Assembly: GCF_030272615.1 (NCBI RefSeq)
Contig: NC_081411.1
Span: 158,450,471 to 158,514,470, forward strand
Length of the DNA: 64,000 nucleotides
From: Cryptomeria japonica
Lineage: Eukaryota > Streptophyta > Pinopsida > Cupressales > Cupressaceae
Reading direction: 5' to 3'
Part shown: positions 36,872 through 49,123 of the stretch, piece by piece
How positions within the stretch are numbered: the first letter of the stretch is position 1
Layout of the letters: every line of letters starts with the position of its first letter
Notes under the pieces: generated by a model
Database searches by the model: none
Told to the model about the DNA's origin: nothing
Seen by the model: only the letters and a program-made list of their open reading frames with translations
Position numbers and translations under genes: made by a program

Positions 36872-37155
36872 ATTAATTAAATAAGCAATTATTTAATTAA
36901 TCCTCCTCCCCAATTTAATTGAATTCACTAGGCAATTTGAATAAATTTCCCCTTTCATCTACTTATTAATAAATCTAAGGATTTATTAAATAGGTTCATT
37001 TCATTTCACCCCTTTAATTAATTAATTCAAATTAATTAATTCCCTTCATCCAAAATCATTTCTTCCAATCCTAATTAATTAAAACAAATCAATTATGAGT
37101 TGTTGAGATTAATTATCCTTTTCATATTATTTGAATTTCTAAATTCAAATTCTCC
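36872..37155 (+). repeat. Hairpin-forming palindromes in F LTR
   Basis: Four near-perfect inverted repeats: ATTAATTAAATAA/TTATTTAATTAAT (36872-36901), TTAATAAATC/GATTTATTAA (36966-36989), an AATTAATTAATT pair around 37020-37045, and TTTGAATTT/AAATTCAAA near 37130-37150. All but part of the third recur in the 3' LTR. Confidence 0.8.
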
Positions 37156-37442
37156 TAACTTCTACCACTACTAAACCTAACCATTCCTAAACCTAACCCA
37201 TTATACCTACCACCATGTCCCCTTGCATCCAACATCTTCTAGAACCTTGTGACACTTGTCACTAAGTGTTCCCTTTCATCCAACTCCTTATAGAAGCCTC
37301 TTGACACTTATCACCATAGAGATGACAAATGTTCCATTTAATCCAACTCCCTTTGCCAATATCCTCCAATTTAACCATTGATATCTTCAAATCAATCTCA
37401 GTCATTGATTCTTGCCAACTCACCCCTAACCTTGGAAAATCC

Positions 37443-37450
37443 TATAAATA
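37443..37450 (+). promoter_or_regulatory. Probable TATA box of element F
   Basis: TATAAATA, about 390 bp before the LTR end; the same motif lies in the 3' LTR at 49713-49720. Confidence 0.65.
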
Positions 37451-37836
37451 TACCTCATTTTGAGCAATATGGATCCCATCTCATTTTCATCTTATGCATT
37501 GTTATTATAGGCAGCTAGCTTATTGTTTATCAGTTTTTACAATGTTATCATGCTCAATTTTAGCTTAATTTGCTTATCATGTAGCTTAATCATGGTATTC
37601 TTTCTAAGATCATGCATTTTCATCTTTCAAATCCTCCATCTAAGTGTAGTCAAGTCACTGGAATATGCATAATCAGATCTGAGAGCATTTTTCATACTCA
37701 CATTTACTAGGAGGCAATAAGTCAATTAGCTATGGTTTTACATTTCTTTGATTTAAATATTCTAACCATACTTGTAATGATTTATTGAGTGCATTGTGTT
37801 TGCAGATATAGGTACACTCCATAGAGCATGACATTT

Positions 37837-37854
37837 TGGGGCCCACTATGGGGC
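37837..37854 (+). other. Primer binding site of element F
   Basis: TGGGGCCCACTATGGGGC, three bases after the LTR. It resembles the complement of a plant tRNA-Lys 3' end with about three mismatches; the tRNA call is tentative. Confidence 0.65.
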
Positions 37855-40145
37855 AGAAATCATCATTTTCGACCTCTCAAGCTTCAATAAACATTAATCT
37901 CTACCAGGTCAAAATTAGAATGTCATACTAGTTGATTTTCCAACTTGTACGAACTACCTTTTAGCCCCGGATGACACTTCATCCTGACTCGTACTAGGTA
38001 TAATTCTAACTCATACGAGCTCTTACATTGAAGTTTTTTTATTCATTCTAGCTCATTCTTGTGTCGTACAAGCTGATTTGGACTATCGTACTAGAGCTAA
38101 TCCTATTTCGTACGAATTTCTAGCTTCAAAATCTTATGTCATATGAGTCTTCTTTAATTCTTGTGCAAAATCTAAATTTGTGTCGTACTAACTGATAAAT
38201 CATGTCGTACAAGTTTCTGCATCTCTGTGTTTTTCCATAAACTGCAAACTAGAATTTTCAAATTTGTCTATACAGTGGTAATTTGCATTTTTGAAGGCCT
38301 TCTGCTCATTTATAGCCCTTGAAAGCCCCAAGAGCATAGCTATTATCCTTTTTCAAAATCTAATCTACAGCTCTTGGAGACCTTTCCAACGAGTTAAACG
38401 ATTCATAATTTCGAGTCCCAAGCAGAAAGTTATGCCTATTTGAAGTTAGGCTAAAATTTCATAGTTTGTATAACTAATGCTAATCTTTTTATGTTTATGA
38501 GATGTTTGTAGCCTAACTCTTTTTTGCAGGACGCTTGTCAAAGACAAATTCAAAACACAATCATGACTACTAATGGATCTATTTTGCAAGTTGCCTAATG
38601 ATTCAACAAAAAAACTATGTATTCTTTAAGATTTTTAGGCACAGTTCAATTTGGGCTTAAAGAAATGAACAATCATGTCTTATGTGTATTTGATGATAGG
38701 CGAGTATGCTCTCACCTTTCTTAGGTGATCAGAAAGCTAGACTCATCTTTTTCTTTCATTAGTGCATCTCTTTAGCAAGCATGCCCTCCCGAGGAGTTAT
38801 TAACTCTTAGCCCTTAAGGCCAGTGAGAGGGGAATGACCTAAGTGGGAACAGCTAACGCCAAGTAATCCAACCCACTATAAAATAAATGTGTTTTTGATG
38901 AAAATCAAAGCAACGGTAGTGCTCGGGAATAGCTCTCCTCTGAACCTTCAGGTATATCAAACCTTGGTTTTCAAGGCTAGGAGACCTCTTAATTGAGTTT
39001 ATACCCCAACGCGCCGAACGGATCCCTTACTAGTGCCAGTTAAAATAGAAGCTACCTGATTCACCTCCAAAAGGGTGATAATCTTTGTGCAAGAGAGATA
39101 GTAACTCTCCCAAGACACTTGCCATATCCTACCACCATTAGCATTGGAGTCAAATAATACGGCATTGAGAATCCATTGCGTGAGACTCAGCGGCCGTATT
39201 CTGATTAGTTATTGGGTGTGTACCTAAGTTAGCAAGCAAAGATTTTCATTCTCAACTAGCTTCCTTAGGGTTTAACTTGATTGAAAGTCATGTATCACAT
39301 CATGTGTTTCATGTGTATTCATCCCTAAATTGAAAAATTGCACACTTAAAACTGGAAAACCAAAGTAAAACATCAAAATTCAGTGATCAAAACTCAAACA
39401 AACAAACAATTTTTACACCTGTTAAAATACCTGTCATACGAGTCAAGATATTCTGTCATACTGCTTGATCTTTTGTTGTACGAGTCAAGGTTATATATCA
39501 TATGAGACACTTCTTTACACATGAAGTCACTAGTTTGTCATTCTATTTTGTATCTCTTGTCATTCTATGCTGCATAATCTGTCGTACGAAACTCTGCATC
39601 TGTCAGTCTAGAACTGTGTCTTACATGCCTGTTTTAGACTTGTCACTTCTACCTAATCAATTTGGAGTAAGCATAAACACTTGTTATCTTGTAATCCATG
39701 CTTAGATTGTCTTCTTGGTTTGCTTGGTCAAGTTATCATCCATGAAAATCAGACTCTAGAAGATAAACACCCCAATATTTTCAAAGTGCTCACCCCCAAC
39801 AAGTTTAAGATCTAAACATCTCAAAGTGCATTATCACCCCCTTTGGTAAATTGATCAATCAAACATAGTTTCTAATCAGGATCAATCATCCTTTATCATG
39901 AAACTAAAATGTTTGGTCAGGATAACCTTCTCCCACATCGTAGGATAGATCGTTCCTATTGGACTTGGTTCTTATCAATCATCATCATTACACTCTTAAA
40001 CCAAAGATCAAAAAACTTGCAAACTTTTAAACACTTGAATTCTCTTTTAGTGTCATATCACTCTATTGCCTTGAAATTGACCATTGATCACTTACCCAAA
40101 ACAACCTTTTGGACAATCGAATCCTAAGCAAAATAACACACATGT
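37855..40145 (+). other. Untranslated leader of element F
   Basis: 2.3 kb without a supported gene. It holds two clusters of palindromic TCGTACGA-like motifs (37940-38215 and 39430-39635) and, between them (about 38700-39260), a less AT-rich stretch with inverted segments such as TCACCTTTCTTAGGTGA (38715-38731). Packaging or translation-control roles are possible but not shown. Confidence 0.6.
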
Positions 40146-41524
40146 ATGCCCATTCTAACTAGAGCTCAGAGATGAATGATCGCAGAGACTGAAATCGAAA
40201 CACTAAAAACATTTGAGGAGCATATAACCATGGAACATGAAGATGAAATTCAAGTTGAAGGAGAAATAATAGAACAAAACATCAGAGACATCAAGAAAGA
40301 TCCCCAATTCGACAAATTTATGCAAAGATTATTGGAGGAAGAAAAAGAAAAATACTTTCTAATGTTAGCCAAATCTGGTGCTACACTTCCCCAAGATTTT
40401 GATGTGAATAAATTGACACAAAAGGAAAGTGACCCTCCTCCAAATAACAAACAATATGAGGACATATTTTGTCTCCACATGAATGACACATCAATTCCCA
40501 ATACCACCAAGACCAATGAAGAAACCGGCATACCTAGAAGAGATGAAGTAGAAATCCTGAATAATATTCAATTCAATGAGGATACAAGAAGAGCTAGAGA
40601 TGAAACAAGAAGAGATCCCAATCCTCATAGAATGCAAAATCATGGTCATGCAAGAAGAAATCATGTTGATAATCCTATCATGACTCTCACACAACAACTG
40701 CAAGCAATGCAAACACAAATCCAAGAGATGCAAAGAGGAAATGTTAGATGATACTCACTTCAAGAAATTTTTCCTTATCCTTTCAATAGAAATCTAAACA
40801 TGATACCATTTCCTATAGTTTTTGAAACCCCGAGATACGAAAAATATGATGGAAGCACTAACCCTCAAGATCATATAAGAGAATTTTGTACAATGAGTAT
40901 GGAGTTTTCACATGAGGATACCTACTTAATGAGACTATTTCCAAAAAGCTTAACTTGATTAGCTATGGAATGGTTCTCCAAACTTACACCTGGAATCAGA
41001 TCATTTTCAGAGTTGGTGGATAAGTTTGTTTCACAATACTCCTATAACATACAACACATGAAGAAACCATTCTAGACCTATGTAACACTAAACAAAAGAT
41101 TGGAGAACCCTTCATGACGTTCTTACAACGATGGAGATGCCTAGCATTGTGGTATCCTCGTACATTGCAAGAGTATGAAAAAATGGACATATTCTTTGAC
41201 AACTTAAATGATCAAATGAGTTATTACTTAAAAATGCAAGGAAATCAAAACTTTGGAAAAATGGTTGATAATGGAATCAGAATGGAGGAAGCTATGATAA
41301 AGAAAGGTGAGTTGAAAATATGCAAAGAAGGAGTCCATCCTCCTAACAACAATCACTATGATAAACCAAAGTTTTGGAATAGAAATCGAAATGTCGTCAA
41401 TGATGGAATAGTAGATAACAACAATGTGAAACCAAAACAACCAATTTTCAATTTATCTACTCACTCAGCAGCAGCACAACAAAACAACAAAGAACAAAGA
41501 CCAACTATCAAAACTTTCTTTTGA
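40146..41524 (+). pseudogene. Gag of element F
   Basis: The likely start is ATG 40146 (MPILTRAQR), followed by an in-frame TGA consistent with a former CGA codon; the open frame then runs from 40176. It has an acidic N-terminus with coiled-coil tendency (QQLQAMQTQIQEMQRG ends the first open part at 40748), then a capsid-type gag domain after 40800 with YDGSTNPQDHIREFCTMSME, LAMEWFSKLTPGIRSF and RWRCLALWYP, and a C-terminal Asn/Gln-rich tail. Disruptions: TGA at 40749, TGA at 40957 and a frameshift near 41065. It forms the particle shell in the family. No CCHC knuckle in this part. Confidence 0.85.
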
Positions 41525-42432
41525 AGACAATTCACAAACATTGGTGAACCCCTTCGATCAGCACTAAAGACACTTCTCACAAACAAATTGATCACTTTAC
41601 TAGAAGAAAGGAACTACGAACCTCAAATCAAACCACCTTGGTGGAATGATAATCAGTATTGCAATTTCCATCGAAACAAAGGAGATTTCACAGATAATTG
41701 TCAAAAGTTGAAACATGTCATACAAGACTTAATTGATAATGGTGTAGTAACTGTGGATGGACATACAACAAATTAATCTCATATCACCTTTAAAACTCCA
41801 CTTCCAAACTATGAGAAAGGTGAGTCATCAACAACAAACAATGGTAAGGGTAAAGCAAAGGTAAACTATGCGCATACATATGACAATGTGGTGAATGTGA
41901 TTGTATTTAAAGAAAAACAAAATCAAGAACATGCTCAGGCTATCACAAGACAATACAATCTAGTGGAACAATTGCAGAAAACACCTGCCCAAATATCAAT
42001 CTTGGAACTTTTAAAACTTTCACCTACACACAAGGAGATTCTTGAACGAGCATTAGTAGATACAACTGTATCCAAAGATCTTGATATTGATCAATTAAAA
42101 ACCATGGTGGGACACCTCACAACCCCTCATTTCTTATCATTCACTGACGAAGATGACATGTCCTTGCAACACCCTCACAATGCTCCCTTACATATTGAAG
42201 TCCTTATTCACAAAATGTGAGTCAAGCGTGTTCTAATAGATGGTGGAGCTAGCCTAAATATTTGCTCATTGAGTCTTGTTTGTGCCTTAGGATATTCTAA
42301 AGATGCAGTTGATGTATGAAAAAGGATCACTATAAAAGCTTGTGATGAAGAAGAACGTTCCTCCAAGGGAATTGTGATACTACCAATTAGAGTGGACCTC
42401 TACAAAAAGACACAACATGCCAAGTTCTAGAC
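41525..42432 (+). pseudogene. Gag-protease region of element F
   Basis: A zinc-finger-like stretch CNFHRNKGDFTDNC near 41660 (C-x2-H-x3-G pattern), an unstructured Gln/Lys linker, then the retropepsin site VKRVLIDGGASLNIC at 42221-42265. The usual Asp-Ser-Gly reads Asp-Gly-Gly, with the catalytic Asp kept. It is broken by several stops (41774, 42218, 42317 and 42428). Confidence 0.75.
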
Positions 42433-43215
42433 TTGGACCTATCATATAATGTGCTCCTAGGGAGACCATGGATATATGACTTGCAAGCTGTCCCATCAAC
42501 ATATCATCAATGTGTAAAATTTCCCTACGAAGGACAAGAAATCACAATATTTGTAGATGAAAATCCATTCCAATATTGTAGCAATCTAAAAATGGGTCAA
42601 GAAGTAATTGATCCACATAACAGGGAGGTAACATCTTTGAGCACACAATCCAAGGAAAAGTCATTCGCCTCTATTCTATCAAGTATGGAAAAACAAATGC
42701 AGCTAAGAGATCGAGGGAACAGAGAATACTTAATATCACAATTACCACTTTCTCCTAAATCCTTGGGAAAACCATCAAGCTCTAAACAACAACCAATTGT
42801 GAAACATCTTCTGATATTCGATGGAGCATTTATTAGTGCTGGAATCTTATCAGAGGAAACAGAAGACAAAGATGTATTGCAATGGCTATACAAAGATGAA
42901 GAAGTTCAACAAAAGGTCAAAAATGTCAGAATACCTATGAAAAAATATGGAAAAGGATTCAACATTCTTCGAAGGATGGGATACACTGGGACAGGCCCTA
43001 TCGGAAAAAGAAAGGAAGGTATCTCAGAACCTATTCAGTCTCATACTCAGCAGACTACAGACAAAGCACGTTTAGGATATGGACAAGTCACTATACCAGA
43101 AGACACATCTTTTAGCCAACAACAAAAGGAATATGAAAATAGACAAGAACAACTGGCAATTGAAAGGGAAGAAAAATCAGTTAAGCAACAAGCACAAACA
43201 AACACAAAAAGCTAA
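42433..43215 (+). pseudogene. Protease C-terminus and G-patch-like domain of element F
   Basis: A 260-codon open frame. It opens with YNVLLGRPWIYDLQAVPSTYHQ, the conserved end of the plant Ty3 protease. Residues about 171-202 (42943-43038) read KYGKGFNILRRMGYTG and then G-x-I-G-K-x-x-x-G-I-x-E-P-I-Q, which fits the glycine-rich G-patch consensus, an RNA-helicase-activating or RNA-binding module in cellular and some retroviral proteins. A Gln/Glu-rich tail follows. The domain call is from the consensus pattern only. Confidence 0.7.
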
Positions 43216-44099
43216 AAGAAGAAAGCTTCAAATCAACAAGAGAAAAAACTAAAAACATCTTTCAAGGAACATTAAATATCAATCAAAATTAGAAAGAAGC
43301 TAATATAAGTGCAAGAGAACTCATAGAAAAGTTGACAAAACTCAATCTCAGTCCTGAAGAGGTTGAATATGAAAGAAGGAAAAGTATAGCTAGAAAAGCG
43401 GAATAAATGTTATATGACCAAATATGTAGACTACAAGCTGCAAGTGATACAGATTCTAATGAATGGGAATGGGATTCCTATCACTCTAAAGAATCAACTG
43501 AAGAAAAATGCTTTGAAGGAGATATAGAAGTCGATATAGTTCACATGTATGCAGGAAAAACATCAGGAACTAGTTCACTTGAATTAGAATCACATTTGGC
43601 TAACTTGGACTTAACCGAGGACAATTAGGAACTTCTTACGTGAGATCATTCTAATGAGAGTACCATTCTAGACATCGACACACATATTGAAAACTTTGAT
43701 ACCTCCATCATAACCCTTGAAACCCTTGAAACATACCAACCTGAAGATCCCTTACCTCTAATCCAACTTGAGCTTATTGATTGGGAAAATGAAGGACATA
43801 TTGCCATTGATACCTTTCCAAACAACCATGCCATATCTGTATATCTTAATGCAATCGAACCTGTAACAACTCTCACCAAGAATTTCAGCAATGCATCTTC
43901 CAGTCAAGTGGGTGCCAAATCTCCTAGTCACAAAAGTGAAAATAAAGAAAACAATATCAAGTCTAATGCTGAAAACCATTTATTGGCAACATGAGACCAG
44001 GAAAAAGTAAAAACAAAGGACACATCTAATGGTGAAAACCTCCTTGAGGCGCCAGAAGATGGGAGATTTGACACTTTACCTAAGAACTATCAAGAAAGA
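43216..44099 (+). pseudogene. Acidic linker between protease and RT of element F
   Basis: Degraded coding sequence with one open piece at 43407-43628 rich in Glu, Ser and Asp (SKESTEEKCFEGDIEVDIVH), continuing after a TAG at 43626 in the same frame up to the RT. No domain recognised. Tat-lineage polyproteins commonly have a long low-complexity stretch here. Confidence 0.6.
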
Positions 44100-45038
44100 T
44101 TGTCCATTTTGATCAAACCAATAGAGGCAGTTAACATTGGCACAACAGAGCAACCAAAGATTCTTCATTTGGCAACATCTCTATCAGAGGTAGAAATACA
44201 ACAATATGTGGAATTCTTCAAACGATGGCAAATCAATTTTCCCTGGTCATATGCAGACATGCCAGGGTTAGATCTAGAGCTTATTATGCATCACTTGAAT
44301 GTTAATCCAAGAGATAAACCAGTCAAACATAAATTAAGAAAAATGCATCCTCATATTGCTCTTCTAGTCAAAGCAGAACTAGAGAAATTACTAGATGTCG
44401 GATTCATCAGACCTATAGCATATCCTCAATGGGTATCTAACATTGTTCCTATTTCAAAACTAGATAAAAGCATCAGAATATGCACAGACTTTAGAGATCT
44501 TAATAACGCATGTCTAGAGGATGAATTTCCTTTGCCTAACATCGACATCATTGTAGATTTAACTGCTAGACACTACATATTTTCTCTAATGGATGGTTTC
44601 TCTGGATACAATCAGATCAAAATAGCACCCGAAGACCAAGAAAAGATAGCTTTTACATGCCCATGGGGTACTTTTTGCTGGAACGTCATGCCTTTTGGAT
44701 TAAAGAACACAGGTGCTACATATCAAAGAGCTATGACAACTATATTTCATGACATGATGCATACATTCATGGAAGACTATGTGGATGACATATTAGCTAG
44801 ATCATACAACAAAGAAGAACACATAAAGATACTAGAAAAGATCTTTGATAGGTTAGAACAATACAAGCTAAGGCTAAATCCTAAGAAATGTGCCTTTGGT
44901 GTTACTTTAGGAAAGCTATTGGGATACATTGTTTCAGCAAGAGGAATCAAAGTAGATCTAGCTAAGGTAAAATCAATCATGGAAATGGCATCTCCCAAGA
45001 ATATCAGTCAACTAAGATCACTACAAGGAAGACTCTAG
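44100..45038 (+). pseudogene. Reverse transcriptase of element F
   Basis: A 312-codon open frame covering the whole RT: VNPRDKPVKHKLRKMHP, the fingers motif SNIVPISKLDKSIRICTDFR, LMDGFSGYNQIKIAPED, MPFGLKNTGATYQRAM, and the catalytic MEDYVDDIL near 44775, followed by LNPKKCAFGV and LGYIVSARGI. All catalytic Asp residues are present. The frame ends at a TAG (45036) inside the invariant GRL-x-TIRRF motif, where Gln is expected, so the stop is a recent nonsense change. Confidence 0.95.
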
Positions 45039-45947
45039 ACAATCAGAAGATTTGTGGCTCAATTAGCAGATAAATGTCAACCATTTACTCACCTATTGCA
45101 CAAACATGTTGATTTCAAATGGGACCATCAATGTGAAGAAGCATTCAATAAGATCAAGGCATATCTCATGCAACCACCTATTCTAATGTCACCAATTCCA
45201 GGAAAATCATTATTACTCTATGTATCAACTATCGAAGCACCATTGGGAGTTTTGCTCGCACAAGAGGATAATGAAGGAAAAAAAGGAGCCATCTACTACA
45301 TCAACAGAACACTAGTGGGATATGAGGTTAACTATTCATCAATAGAAAAAGCATGCTTGGCAGTAGTTTTTGCTTCTCAAAAACTACGACACTATCTACT
45401 ATCTCACTTCATCAAGTTGATAGCTAAAATCGATCCTCTGAAGTATTTGCTCAGCAAAGCCACATTGACAAGACGACTAGCAAAATGGATCATGATTCTA
45501 AGCAAGTTTGATATCAAATATGTTGACAGAAAATCTATCAAGGGACAAGTCATCGCAGATCAACTAGCAGAGACACCACTACAAGATAATCATCCTCTAC
45601 AGATTGAATTTCCTGATGCTGATATCTTAATAGTTACAACAAAACCATGGCAACTATACTTTGATGGTTCATATACACAACACGGATCCGGAGTAGGAAT
45701 TCTTTTCATCACACCACAAGGGCATACAATCCCGAAAGCATACAAATTAAGCTTTCCGTGCACAAACAATATAGCAGAGTATGAAGCATTGGTAATAGGT
45801 ATCAAAATGGCTGTAGAATGGAATATTAAACAACTTCAAGTCTTAGGAGACTCTCAGCATGTCATTAATCAAATCAATGATAACTATCAAACCAAAGATG
45901 ACAAACTCATGCCTTACAAAAAGATAGTGGATGATATCAAGAAATAA
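45039..45947 (+). pseudogene. Dual RNase H region of element F
   Basis: 297 open codons from 45054. Residues 1-175 form the normal gypsy RNase H, with KWDHQCEEAFNKIKAYL, the degraded-looking YVSTIEAPLGVLLAQ and YSSIEKACLAVVFASQKLRHY. Residues 199-287 (45648-45914) are a second RNase H: QLYFDGSYTQHGSGVGI, NNIAEYEALVIGIKMA and LQVLGDSQHVINQ, carrying the D-E-D catalytic pattern. Plant Tat elements are known for an additional RNase H of archaeal type before integrase. Only the leading TAG separates it from RT. Confidence 0.9.
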
Positions 45948-47398
45948 TTTATAGAAATAACTTTTGAAAAAATTCCAATAAATGATAACAAAGCAGTAGA
46001 CACCATGGCTACACTTGCTTCTCTATTGCAAACATAGGAAAATCAACAACGTTATGAATTCCTGGTTGAAGAGTTGTTTCATCCCGCCTATAATTGTCCT
46101 GATTCCCAAACCATCTGTCAACTTGTTGGACATGATTCCTCCTGCTATGGCCAAACTTACACATACCTGAAAGATAATATCTTACCTCCTGACTTATCAA
46201 AGAATCAAAAGAGAAACTTTATTCACCCATCATCTCATTATACTCTCGTCGTGGATACCCTGTATAAACAAGGTCTAGATGGTACTCTCTTACGTTGTCT
46301 TGAACAAGAAGAATCTAAGAAAGCCTTACATGAAGTCCATAATGGCATTTGTGGCACTCATTCAAGTGGTCTTACCCTTTCGAAAAAACTCATACGCTTG
46401 GGCTACTATTGGCCAACTACGGAACAAGATTCTTTTAAAATAGCAAGAACATTAAACAATGTCAAATCCATGGGAACTTGATCCATGCACCAACATAAGA
46501 ACTTCATGCTTTAGCAACATCTTGGCCTTTTTGTCAAAGGGGACTTGATCTAGTAGGAAAGATAAATCCTTCCTCATCTAATGGACACAAATTCATTCTT
46601 GTAGCTACTCAATATTTTACAAAATGGATTGAAGTGGTACCTCTCATAACTATCACAAGAAAACAAATTGGTGCATTTATCTTGAACTATATCATTTGTT
46701 GCTATGAAATACCAATGACCATTATCACTGATAATGGATGATCATTCAAGAATCAAGATGTACAAGAGCTATGTGAGAAGTTCAAAATCCAGCACAGATT
46801 CTCCACACCATATTATCCACAGGGAAATGGCTAGGTAGAAGCATCTAACAAAACTATTCTGAAAATACTAAAAAAGACAGTGAACGATGCTGGGAAAGAT
46901 TGGCATATTCAATTGAACCCTGCTCTATGGGCCTACCTCACTAGTATCCACACACCGACAAGTGCCACACCTTTCTCTCTTGTATATGGATCAGAAGCCA
47001 TATTGCCAATCAAAGTAGAGATACCTTCTCTATGTGTATCATTAAAAGGTCTCATCCCAGATGAAGAACAAAGAGTATCTAGACTACAAGAGTTAGAACT
47101 GATCCATGAATGAAGACAAAATGCCTTTGATCATCTAAAAGTATATCAACAAAGAATGTGTCAGAGCTATAATCATAAGGTCAAACCATGAATCTTTCAA
47201 GTGGGAGAACTAGTGCTAAAGGAAAATCCACGTAACCAGGCAGATCGAGAAAAGAAAGGCAAATTTGAACCAAACTGGTTAGGTCCATTTGTGGTCACAA
47301 CAGTATTTGGGTCAGGATCATATCAACTATCAATACAAGATGAAGATCAGCTCGAAGAACCTATGAATAACATGCACCTGAAGAAATTCTATGTCTGA
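45948..47398 (+). pseudogene. Integrase of element F
   Basis: The N-terminal zinc-binding region has HEVHNGICGTHSSG and LGYYWPTTEQD, but the Cys pair is lost in a frameshift near 46460. Catalytic core: GLDLVGKINPSSSNG (46540s), TKWIEVVPL, ITDNG (46723-46737) and a Glu within VEASNKTILKILKK (about 46834), giving the D,D-35-E triad. It ends with a GPF/Y-type segment (NWLGPFVVTTVFGSGSYQLS) and stop TGA at 47396. In-frame TAG at 46833 replaces Gln in the NG-x-VEA motif. Integrase joins element DNA into chromosomes. Confidence 0.9.
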
Positions 47399-49107
47399 AA
47401 AATTGGAAAAAATAAAAAACAGTGAAAAATTTAGAGAAAATAAAAAAAGGGAAAAATCAAAAAAAATCCTAAAAAGTGAACAAGCAGAAAAAAAATTAAA
47501 AAAATCAAATATCAAAAAAAAAAGTGCAATAAAAATAGATGGTGAAAACCTGGCAAATAGGTGTTATCTGTCTGCTAGCTCTTCCATCTATTAGTTCATG
47601 CATTCTTTCCGCTTGCATTCATTCATCTTCCTTCCGCGTTGACCATCATAAAGCCTTTGGACATATGCAGACATCCTAGGTGATTTCTTACCATGGTTTG
47701 GATCACTAGATATATCATAATGACTTTGTTTCTAAGCTTGGGGCAAAATCCAACACCTAGCTTGGGGCAAAATCCTACACCTAGCTAGGGGCAAAAAATC
47801 TTGATCATTTTGAGCTAAATCGAACAAGTAGAACAAACAGTTAGACAACTCTTATCAAGCAAAAACTGAGACACATCCAACATTGAACACAAGATCAAAC
47901 TATCAACTATCAAGCTATCACAAAATCAATCTAAGAACATCACACACTTTACAATGGATAATATCTTTTGGATAATGATTGTAACATGATTGTTCAACTT
48001 TTCTATATTGCTTTTCGCTATCATGATTTCTGAGTGACTCTAGGATGTCTTTGACTAGAGGAACAAGGAAGGAACATGATATTTTTCTTGTCTGCTATCT
48101 GAAAATTAATCATTAATATGTGAAAATTTGTCTCGGGACATGATCATCAGTGTATCATTGAAGATATTTCCAATTTGCATATTGAAATGATTAATATCGC
48201 CTGTTTTACACAAGCAACACTCAGGTCATCTCGGTTCAATTATACCTCGATGCTTGTGTTAACTTGCTATATCAAAATCCAGGAAAGAAGTGCTCAGGTC
48301 ATCATGGTTCAATTATACCATCGATGTTTGCACTCATTTCCCAAATTTCAAAGGCTCAATGATGACAAAACATAAAATAATCCAGTGACAAGTCTGGTTG
48401 TAGTTTGCATTCCATTGCATTTCATTCTTTCATGGGATCCTAAAGGCTCCTTTTATCTAAGGTTAAATCTATCACAGGAATCATCAAAGTATCATCACAA
48501 GTGTATACACAATGAGAATGATGACTCATCTCTCCTAATATTATCAACCCAGCAAAAATCTTATGCTATCTCTCTCAACAAAATCAATAATCAACATATC
48601 CAAATATTTCAGTAACTTGATATCAACAAAATGTCAGTTCTTTATCTAATCAACCTTATCAAATCAAATCAATCAATCAAACCTAATCAATTCTATCACA
48701 TCTTATATAGGATGTGTCTTTCCTAAAACCAGATGTTCTGATCATGTCTTATATAGGATGAATCCTTCCTGAAACTGGATGCTTTGATCATCATTGTCTT
48801 ATACAGGATGAATCCTTCTTGAAACCAGACTGGATCTAATCAATCAAGATTTTTCAATCTTATCAATCTAAGCAATCAAGCTAATCAAAGAGCTCACATT
48901 TTCATCAAACCATGATTGCAGAAATAAAATAAAATCTATCAGGATATCAATCTCACAAAAAATCCAAAGATCAATTATCTCAATTGATCTCCTGAGGGGG
49001 CATCATCATACCAGAATTTAGCAATCAAGAGCTGGGGCATCCTATCAAACCAACACCATCATCAAAATGAGATTACTCTTTGAATCAACACCTCATCACA
49101 CCTCACT
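47399..49107 (+). repeat. 3' untranslated region of element F with tandem repeats
   Basis: An A-rich stretch (47399-47530); a 2.7-copy repeat of about 25 bp (AGCTTGGGGCAAAATCC, 47735-47800); a 72-bp-spaced duplication CTCAGGTCATC...GGTTCAATTATACC (48221 and 48293); and three copies of a 50-bp unit TCTTATAYAGGATG...CCTTYCTGAAAC (48700-48835). No gene. Confidence 0.75.
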
Positions 49108-49123
49108 TCAAAGAGGGGAAAAA
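49108..49123 (+). other. Polypurine tract of element F
   Basis: AAAGAGGGGAAAAA just before the 3' LTR, the plus-strand primer site. Confidence 0.85.

Larger units (their letters stand above)
36843..37833 (+). repeat. 5' LTR of element F
   Basis: 991 bp, TGTATACACC...GCATGACA. It has a TATA box at 37443 and four hairpin-forming inverted repeats between 36872 and about 37150 (for example 36872-36901, a 13-bp stem with loop GCAA, and 36966-36989, a 10-bp stem with loop TAAG). Confidence 0.95.

Noticed and set aside
37165-37200. CCTAAACCTAACC repeats resembling plant telomere DNA
   Set aside because: Only two or three imperfect units, present in both F LTRs; part of the LTR, not an interstitial telomere array.
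47399-47530. A-rich stretch suggesting a retroposon poly(A) tail
   Set aside because: Within F just after integrase, with interspersed G and C and no flanking duplication; it is 3' UTR sequence.
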